Shown here piece by piece: positions 51,263 to 57,117 of a stretch of 57,117 nucleotides of DNA (positions within the stretch are counted from its first letter, which is position 1; each line of letters opens with the position of its first letter). A model generated the notes under the pieces. The model saw only the letters and a list, made by a program, of their open reading frames with translations. It made no database searches and was not told where the DNA came from. The stretch spans positions 967-58,083 of the forward strand of contig DMCS01000040.1 of NCBI GenBank assembly GCA_003445715.1, read 5' to 3'. The position numbers and the translations under genes are program-made. This DNA is from Candidatus Mesolinea sp. (lineage in GTDB: Bacteria; Chloroflexota; Anaerolineae; Anaerolineales; Anaerolineaceae).

Positions 51263-53461
51263 TTATCCTGGTTTAACGCGAATTGCCTCAATAACATTAG
51301 GAATGTTTTCCAGCCTTGCAAGCAAGCGGCTCAATTGGCTGATGCCGCCTACCTCTATTTCCAAGTTGATGACAACGATATTCTGGCGGCTATTCATAGA
51401 AAGGTCTATCAAATGCACTGGTTCGCTGGAGATTACATTGGAAATATCCGACATCAACCCTTGGCGGTCATAAGCCTTGATTTGTAAAGGTATGGGGTAG
51501 GATTTTTCCTCCATACCCCAATCGACTTTTATCAGCCGCTCTTTGTCTTTGACGCGTAGGACGTTAGGGCAGTCAGAGCGATGAATGGTAACACCGCGAC
51601 CGCGTGTAATGTAACCAATAATTTCGTCGCCAGGCATCGGATTGCAGCAGCGTGCCATGCTTGTTGCTAAACCCTTGAGTCCCATCACCATGATTGTATC
51701 GCCGGGCCTAACCTTGGCTGGTGCCGTAGGCATGACCATAATCGTTTCAGGTTCAGGCGCACGTTGGGTTTCAGCTATGCGGTTTACCAAGCGGCCAATA
51801 GGAATATCTCCACAGCCAATCCCAACGTATAAATCATCCAAAGTTTTTACGTGGAATTCATCCACAAATTGATTCAGATCAATCTGTCCAATTCCGAGGC
51901 GTTTGAACTCTTTTTCGATGATCATCTTACCGTGGTCGAGGTTTTGCTCACGGTCCTGCTGCTTAAACCACTGCTTAATCTTGGAGCGGGTTCTGGCTGA
52001 CTTGACCAACCCCAGGTTCGGGTTTAGCCAGTCTCGGCTGGGACCCCCTCGATTGGCAGTTAAAATCTCGACTTGATCACCGGTTTTTAGCTGGTAGTCC
52101 AATGGAACCAACTTGCCATTGACTTTGGCACCGCGGCAGCGATGACCAACATTGGTGTGTACTGTATAAGCAAAATCAATTGGCGTGGCGCCATAAGGCA
52201 GCTCGACTACGTCTCCCTTGGGCGTGATGACATACACGCGATCTTGCAGCACGTCTAGGTGCTCTCTATCGGGGCTTTCAGAATCTTCCTCGATATCCAT
52301 GCTCCAAGAGAGCAAGCTGCGTAAGATGTTGACTTTTTGCTCATAATCATTAGAAATAGGCGTTTTATTTTCTTTGTAGCGCCAATGCGCAGCCACACCA
52401 TATTCAGCGTTATAGTGCATCTCCCATGTACGGATTTGGATTTCTAAGGGTTTTCCATCCTTGTATATGACCGTCGTGTGTAAGGATTGATAGTTATTTG
52501 GCTTTCTGGCAGCAATGTAATCGTCAAACTCGCCAGGGATGGGCTGAAACTGCATGTGGATTATCCCTAAAACTTTATAACAGGTTTCAACGTCATCGAC
52601 GATGATGCGCACAGCACGTAAGTCACGAATCGATTCGAAGGTTTCACCCTTCTGTAACATCTTGCGGTAAATCGAGTATATATGCTTGGGACGGCCGGTA
52701 ATTTTTGCTTTTACATCGGATTTGCGTAAGAGCTCATCCAAATCCCCAATGATTGCGTTAATTTCTTCTTCCCGTTTGGTTCGGCGGGAAGCAAGTTGCT
52801 CTGCAATTTTGCTATATTCGTCCGGATTGACGTAACGGAAAGCTAAGTCTTCCAGCTCCCATTTGATCTGCCAGATGCCCAATCGGTTTGCTAATGGGGC
52901 AAAGATATCGAGTGTTTCTTGTGCGATGCGCTTCTGCCTATCTGGAGGTAGGTCTTTCAGCGTGCGCATGTTATGCAAGCGGTCCGCAAGCTTGACGATT
53001 ACGACATGCACGTCTTCGCCAATTGCCAGAAGCATCTTGCGTAAGGTCTCAGCGGCATTATCTGCATTCCAGGCAGAGCTCGAACTCTCAGCCTCAGGGA
53101 GCGGCTGGCGTTCGGCTGGGTGTTGATCCGCACGGTTCAATTGGGGAAGGCTGGTAATCTTGGTGAGGTCTTCAACATATTTGGCTACTTGATCGCCAAA
53201 TTGAGCTCGAATTTCATCCAAGGTTACATTTGTGTCGATGAGAATATCGTGCAGTAAACCAGCAATTACTAAGTTCGGATGCACTTCCATATCCAGCAAG
53301 ATATTCGCCACGCCAACACAGTGAGAGACGTATGGTAAGCCTGAAGCGCGCGTTTGCCCAGCGTAAGCTTGTTCAGCGAGCAGGTAAGCTTTTTTTATCT
53401 GCTCGATGTCGCTTGCAGAATAATTAGCAGGAAATTTATGAAAAGCTTTTTCGAACTCCAT
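51263..53461 (-). CDS. rel: Rel/SpoT-family (p)ppGpp synthetase/hydrolase
   Basis: A long RSH stringent-response protein. Order of domains: HD hydrolase (1-200), synthetase (KITGRPKHIYSIYRKM to VAAHWRYKE), TGS (DRVYVITPKGDVVELPYGATPIDFAY), zinc-finger-like and C-terminal ACT. In the HD part Arg38 (QTRASG), His47 (SHCVG), His71-Asp72 and the ADRLHNM segment are kept, but the HDxxED motif reads HDILID, with Ile75 in the Glu place. Synthetase signatures EFDDYIAARKPNNYQSLHT and RTWEMHYNAEYGVAAHW are intact. It therefore should make (p)ppGpp, and hydrolysis may be weaker. 732 residues; it lies alone upstream of the small Cys gene. Confidence 0.93.
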   Translation of the reverse strand: MEFEKAFHKFPANYSASDIEQIKKAYLLAEQAYAGQTRASGLPYVSHCVGVANILLDMEVHPNLVIAGLLHDILIDTNVTLDEIRAQFGDQVAKYVEDLTKITSLPQLNRADQHPAERQPLPEAESSSSAWNADNAAETLRKMLLAIGEDVHVVIVKLADRLHNMRTLKDLPPDRQKRIAQETLDIFAPLANRLGIWQIKWELEDLAFRYVNPDEYSKIAEQLASRRTKREEEINAIIGDLDELLRKSDVKAKITGRPKHIYSIYRKMLQKGETFESIRDLRAVRIIVDDVETCYKVLGIIHMQFQPIPGEFDDYIAARKPNNYQSLHTTVIYKDGKPLEIQIRTWEMHYNAEYGVAAHWRYKENKTPISNDYEQKVNILRSLLSWSMDIEEDSESPDREHLDVLQDRVYVITPKGDVVELPYGATPIDFAYTVHTNVGHRCRGAKVNGKLVPLDYQLKTGDQVEILTANRGGPSRDWLNPNLGLVKSARTRSKIKQWFKQQDREQNLDHGKMIIEKEFKRLGIGQIDLNQFVDEFHVKTLDDLYVGIGCGDIPIGRLVNRIAETQRAPEPETIMVMPTAPAKVRPGDTIMVMGLKGLATSMARCCNPMPGDEIIGYITRGRGVTIHRSDCPNVLRVKDKERLIKVDWGMEEKSYPIPLQIKAYDRQGLMSDISNVISSEPVHLIDLSMNSRQNIVVINLEIEVGGISQLSRLLARLENIPNVIEAIRVKPG

Positions 53462-53499
53462 GATTTACGGCAGCTATAGTATGCCACATTTTGCCTGTT

Positions 53500-54660
53500 T
53501 TATTTTAATCTTTCTTCGCTTGTAAATGCCCGCTGTAAATTTAAGCTTTCAAGGCAAGCTTGTTCTTGTGGATTCAGGCAGCCTTCGACCAAGTGTGTCA
53601 ACAAGCGCGCAATGCCTGGTCCTAACATGAAGCCTTGTCCACATAAGCCAGTCGCTAAAATGTACCCATCCACCGAATCAACGCTACCAAGGATTGGCAA
53701 GCCATCTGGAGTCATTGGATAGGTTCCGCGCCAGGAACGCCTTAGACGTAAGTTCATCAGCTTTGGCATAAGATCGATCAGACGCTGTGAGCCGGCTGTG
53801 AGGAAACCACTCGTGTTTTGGTTCAAAAACCCAAGAATGGGTGGATCGGGAGTAAGGCAAAAGATGATTTTGCCGGTAGGATGTTGATAAAAGTAAAAGT
53901 TATTTGAGCCAGGCATAGGACGCATATCGACAACCATGGCATCAAACAATGGCTGTGTGGGTTCAGTGATTGCGGCTTCATGCGCTTCGGGCTGCACTGG
54001 AAGAGGAACGCCCAACATTGCTGAAACTTCTCCTGCCCAAGAACCAGCAGCGTTAATAAAATATCTGCACGTGTAGCGCTCGCGATCAGTGATCACCCAT
54101 TGAATATGCCCATGCTCTACATTAACCTGACGAACTTTTTCATTGAAGTGAAAGTCTGCACCAAAATTTTTAGCATGCTCATAAAAAGCTGCAACTGTCT
54201 TGAGGGGAGAGGCTGAGCCGTCTTCAGGAGAAAATGTGCCCCCGCGCAAGCCTTCTGGCTGCAGGCCGGGGATAGGCTGTAGAATTTGGTCTGCACTAAG
54301 CCAATCGATATTCAACCCCAAGGATTTCTGCACAGCCAGCAAGCTTTTTAGGTTAGCTTCAACGTTCTCATCATAAGCGACAAAGCTATAGCCACCTGAG
54401 CGCCATTCGATATCGTCACCATAGGTTTCTTGCCATGTAGACAAAATATCAATGCTATCTGCGCATAGATATATCTTCGCGGGATCTGAATGCGTGGCAC
54501 GCACACCGCCGATGGCGTGCTTATTGGAAGCTTGGCCACAGCTGGGCAAAGTCTCAAGGACCAAGACACTCAAGCCTGCCTGAGCTAAATACATAGCCGT
54601 AGGGGTGCCAACCGAGCCGGCGCCAGCAATGATAACATCATAAACTTGTTCCTGGTTCAC
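53500..54660 (-). CDS. FAD-dependent amine/amino-acid oxidoreductase (DAO family), beta subunit
   Basis: A 386-residue D-amino-acid-oxidase-type flavoprotein. The FAD loop DVIIAGAGSVGTPTAMYLAQAG is at the start, with VRATHSDPAKIY and a C-terminal GYILATGLCGQGFMLGPGIARLL. It resembles beta subunits of sarcosine oxidase, HcnC or opine/proline dehydrogenases. Its ATG overlaps the upstream alpha-subunit stop by 4 nt, so the two are co-translated and likely form a heteromer. The substrate amine or amino acid is unknown. Confidence 0.85.
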   Translation of the reverse strand: MNQEQVYDVIIAGAGSVGTPTAMYLAQAGLSVLVLETLPSCGQASNKHAIGGVRATHSDPAKIYLCADSIDILSTWQETYGDDIEWRSGGYSFVAYDENVEANLKSLLAVQKSLGLNIDWLSADQILQPIPGLQPEGLRGGTFSPEDGSASPLKTVAAFYEHAKNFGADFHFNEKVRQVNVEHGHIQWVITDRERYTCRYFINAAGSWAGEVSAMLGVPLPVQPEAHEAAITEPTQPLFDAMVVDMRPMPGSNNFYFYQHPTGKIIFCLTPDPPILGFLNQNTSGFLTAGSQRLIDLMPKLMNLRLRRSWRGTYPMTPDGLPILGSVDSVDGYILATGLCGQGFMLGPGIARLLTHLVEGCLNPQEQACLESLNLQRAFTSEERLK

Positions 54661-56777
54661 TTGGCACCTTCAGCATGATTATTATCGGTTTGGATATTTG
54701 CCAATACAGAAAGGGGGACCTCCACAAAAACTGGCCGCACCGGTGGTTCCGCGACCTCCGAAAGGGGGATGCCTTCTGCTTCATAGAGGCGCTTAATGAG
54801 GCTCAGGCAGGTTTTCCCTCCGCAGGAACCCATACTTGCGCGGGTGAGGGCTTTGATTTGGTTGATATCGCGTATGCCCGCACGGATCAAACTGCGAATT
54901 TCACCGACTTTCACGCGTTCACAGCGGCAAATATAGGCTTCATCGCTCAAATCCTGGGGGAACTGTTTGACTTGGTCAAAAGGCTCGGGCTTGCTCTGAG
55001 CGATCAGACGTAAGCCGGCGATGCGTGTTGCCAGCTCTGTGGGAGTCTCAACGGTAACGATGGTCGTGCCACTATAAACAGGCAATTGCCGAAGGCGCAA
55101 CACAGGAAAACGGCCTAAGCTTTGTCCGTCCGTATCGGTTACTTCAACCAAATCGCCAATTTTTAGGTTTTCAGCTTGAAGCTCGTAGGGCAGTGAAACC
55201 AAAGCGGTCTTTTGGCTCTTGCGGAAGTCCACCAAGGTGATTGCCAATCCGGGGCAAACCGCAACACAGCGCAAGCAGCCTGTGCAGCCTTTCTGTTCGT
55301 CTTGCAAAAAACGCGGTAATGAACGAATGTCTTCCGGATCCACTTGGATGAGATTTCGGGGACAAACACGAGCACATGGGTCACAAGGAATTTCCTGAGC
55401 GCAGTGCAACACCGGAAAAACCCCTTTATTCTGGGACAAAGGCATTTCTGGTAGGGTTTTACCAGGTTTTGATTTGAGGATCTCTTCGATGCGGTACCAA
55501 TCTTGTGGAATAGGCTCGGTGCTTCTGCCCAAACGTTCGGCAATTTCAGTGCCGACAATCTTCCCCGAGAAAATTGCTGCAGAAGCCTCCGCAATCTCGT
55601 TCGCATCGCCAGCTGCATAGACTGGTAAGCCCACCTCCTGTGCTTTCCGGATAAATTCATCTACTGGGTCCAACCCAACCGCTATAAGGAGTGTATCGCA
55701 AGAGAACCGTTTTTCCGTGCCCGGGATAGGTTGGAAGTGCTCGTCAACTTGAGCGATCACCACCTTTTCCAAATGGTCTGTACCTATCGCCTCTAAGACA
55801 GTATGCGAGGTATAAATCGGTACACCTGACCGCGCTAATTTATCCTGATGCACCTTGTAACCGCCGCATTGCGGGGCAGCCTCCACCAGGCCAGCCACGT
55901 GAATACCTGCTTGAATGGCATGGTAGCCGGCAATTAAGCCTACGTTCCCGCCACCCACAATGAATAGGTTCTGACAAGGTCGTACCAAATCGCGATTTAC
56001 CAGCGTTTGAAACGCGCCTGCCCCATAGATGCCTGGCAAGGTGTTACCAGGGAAGGCTAAGCTCTTCTCGCGTGCGCCTGTAGCCACGAGCAAAACCTGT
56101 GGGTGAACTAACACATATTCGGAACCTTCACGGAGCACCCCGACAGAATGATCTTCAAATATACCTATCGCTGTGGAGCTTAGCCAAACGGTCACGCTTT
56201 GCAGGGCTTGCACTTGCTCTTCCAACTTTTTGGCAATATCGATCCCACGCGTGCCAGCGAAAACGGCTTCTTTGGAACCAAAAAAGCGGTGCGTTTGCAG
56301 CACCAGTTTTCCGCCAAGTTTGCTCTTATCGTCAATGAGCAAGACTTGCACACCGAGTTCGCCAAGCTCTTTAGCAGCTGAAAGCCCTGCCGGACCACCA
56401 CCGATAATGAGCACCTCAACCGCATATTCAGGTACAGGGGCACCAAGATATTTCTGCATGGGGACTTCTGGCAGCATAGGCAAGCCTTCAGCTGGCGTGA
56501 TGCGCATATCTGAGCGGACTGCGGTCATACAGGCTTTAACCGGTAAGCCGTCAGCAATAACCATACATTGCGCGCATTGCCCATTCGCACAAAAAATACC
56601 TTGAGGGGCATTGTCTTTAGGGTGATGGCTAAAGATGCGAATTCCATTGGCGTACAAGGCTGAAGCGATCATTTCGCCGGGCTTTGCAAAAAACTGTTGA
56701 TTTTTCCAATAAAAGGGAATGGTTGGTTTTGAATTATCGTGCAAAATGGGGTGAGAATGAATGCGATAATCCGTCAT
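54657..56777 (-). CDS. Multi-cofactor FAD/Fe-S dehydrogenase alpha subunit (HcnAB/opine-oxidase-like)
   Basis: A 706-residue fusion. From the N-terminus: a [2Fe-2S] domain (GIFCANGQCAQCMV); FAD-binding EVLIIGGGPAGLSAAKELGELG; a second Rossmann loop FIVGGGNVGLIAGYHA; an inserted ferredoxin pair (CDPCARVCP, CTGCLRCVAVCP); and a C-terminal BFD-like [2Fe-2S] domain (YICRCERVKVGEIRSL and GSCGGKTC). Sarcosine oxidase, opine oxidase and hydrogen cyanide synthase share parts of this plan. The extra [4Fe-4S] domain points to electron transfer to ferredoxin or a membrane carrier, not to oxygen. It is first in a two-gene operon. Confidence 0.85.
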   Translation of the reverse strand: MTDYRIHSHPILHDNSKPTIPFYWKNQQFFAKPGEMIASALYANGIRIFSHHPKDNAPQGIFCANGQCAQCMVIADGLPVKACMTAVRSDMRITPAEGLPMLPEVPMQKYLGAPVPEYAVEVLIIGGGPAGLSAAKELGELGVQVLLIDDKSKLGGKLVLQTHRFFGSKEAVFAGTRGIDIAKKLEEQVQALQSVTVWLSSTAIGIFEDHSVGVLREGSEYVLVHPQVLLVATGAREKSLAFPGNTLPGIYGAGAFQTLVNRDLVRPCQNLFIVGGGNVGLIAGYHAIQAGIHVAGLVEAAPQCGGYKVHQDKLARSGVPIYTSHTVLEAIGTDHLEKVVIAQVDEHFQPIPGTEKRFSCDTLLIAVGLDPVDEFIRKAQEVGLPVYAAGDANEIAEASAAIFSGKIVGTEIAERLGRSTEPIPQDWYRIEEILKSKPGKTLPEMPLSQNKGVFPVLHCAQEIPCDPCARVCPRNLIQVDPEDIRSLPRFLQDEQKGCTGCLRCVAVCPGLAITLVDFRKSQKTALVSLPYELQAENLKIGDLVEVTDTDGQSLGRFPVLRLRQLPVYSGTTIVTVETPTELATRIAGLRLIAQSKPEPFDQVKQFPQDLSDEAYICRCERVKVGEIRSLIRAGIRDINQIKALTRASMGSCGGKTCLSLIKRLYEAEGIPLSEVAEPPVRPVFVEVPLSVLANIQTDNNHAEGAK

Positions 56778-56835
56778 GGTGTGAGATTTCTAACCTCCGC
56801 TGGTTTAATCGGAGAATATCATACCATTAAGTGAG

Positions 56836-57117
56836 TCAATCAAAGATTTCCATATACTTACGGTCAAGTTCCTCATCACTCAGGTGGCTATAACGCTGGG
56901 TCACCGCAATGTTCTGATGTCGGGCGAGCTCCTGCGCTAACTTGAGGTTGCCGGAGGCAAGCAAGATCGTGGTTACAAAGTAATGACGGAAGGAGTGGGG
57001 GGTGATGGTACCCACAGCTTCCTCGCCAAGCGCCTCACGTACCCGTTGGTTGACAATCTCGCGACCGGTGGTGGTGGAAATGGGTTTGACCTTCTTTCCG
57101 CTGCCTTTATCATGCCG
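56836..57117 (-). CDS. Tyrosine recombinase/integrase, C-terminal part (cut by window edge)
   Basis: The last 93 residues of a tyrosine recombinase, entering from the right edge. The box II motif HSFRH (H-x-x-R), the second His in ELARHQNIAVTQRYSHL and the nucleophile Tyr of TQRYSHL are present, followed by the C-terminus. The codons are richer in G and C than those of the adjacent genes, hinting at a different origin. The N-terminal part and start are outside the window, so its intactness and relation to any element cannot be judged. Confidence 0.9.
   Translation of the reverse strand, partial: RHDKGSGKKVKPISTTTGREIVNQRVREALGEEAVGTITPHSFRHYFVTTILLASGNLKLAQELARHQNIAVTQRYSHLSDEELDRKYMEIFD

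Noticed and set aside
55163..55660. 165-codon shifted frame within the multi-cofactor dehydrogenase
   Set aside because: The dehydrogenase frame has clear Fe-S and FAD motifs in the same stretch; the other frame is a shadow.

Overview
The window looks like a chromosomal segment of an anaerobic bacterium of the Chloroflexota, most likely class Anaerolineae. This placement is inferred from overall protein character: the rpmH-rnpA-yidD-lipoprotein-yidC-jag cluster, a MurA with Asp in place of the catalytic Cys, Thermus-like EF-P with Arg32, ATP-type PEP carboxykinase, polyphosphate glucokinase, GH77/GT5 glycogen enzymes and frequent TTG starts. It is not a computed phylogeny. Base composition is moderate throughout, except for one clearly AT-rich block at about 40.7-43.0 kb and a G+C-richer integrase fragment at the right end.

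Layout. 0-10.4 kb (+): glnA, a small lipoprotein, mtaB, then the rpmH-rnpA-yidD-propeller lipoprotein-yidC-jag run, a pyrimidine nucleoside phosphorylase and typA. 10.4-19 kb: an SMP-30 lactonase-like gene (-), a polysaccharide pair (Wzz-like and O-antigen-polymerase-like, +), type 2 IPP isomerase (-), a free-standing acyl carrier protein (+), sucCD (-) and an SPFH protein with an excisionase-type HTH plus a helical partner (-). 19-26.7 kb: a 45-residue membrane peptide, comF, hpf, folE, folB, a GT4 glycosyltransferase, a PTR1/FolM-like reductase, ruvX, mltG, ppgK and a ferredoxin. 26.7-38.3 kb: a DMT transporter, then the minus-strand operon cinA - amidohydrolase/CYTH fusion - glgA - malQ, then yraN-miaA, ftsH, and efp with a Cys-rich partner.

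38.4-44.1 kb holds the most unusual part. An acyltransferase-like gene and a RecB/Cas4-like nuclease are followed by a compact (about 2.35 kb) AT-rich insertion at the 3' end of tRNA-Gly(CCC). It is bounded by perfect 24-bp direct repeats of the tRNA 3' end, and it carries a reverse transcriptase with a YRDD active site and a HEPN-like protein, with no integrase. I read this as a minimal tRNA-integrated cargo island, probably anti-phage. Just beyond it, past dgkA and trxA, lies a 52-bp relic resembling abutted IS3-family ends inside 5-bp direct repeats.

44.2-53.5 kb (-): murA, pckA, a large lipoprotein with a glycosidase-like barrel, nusB, an Asp23 protein, two uncharacterised genes and a Rel/SpoT stringent-response enzyme. 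53.5-56.8 kb (-): a two-gene FAD/Fe-S amine or amino-acid dehydrogenase. The window ends inside a tyrosine recombinase.

In physiological terms the segment covers nitrogen assimilation, RNA modification, membrane-protein insertion, glycogen and polyphosphate-linked glucose metabolism, folate, isoprenoid and peptidoglycan precursors, translation factors and stress signalling. Mobile or defence DNA is concentrated around the tRNA-Gly.
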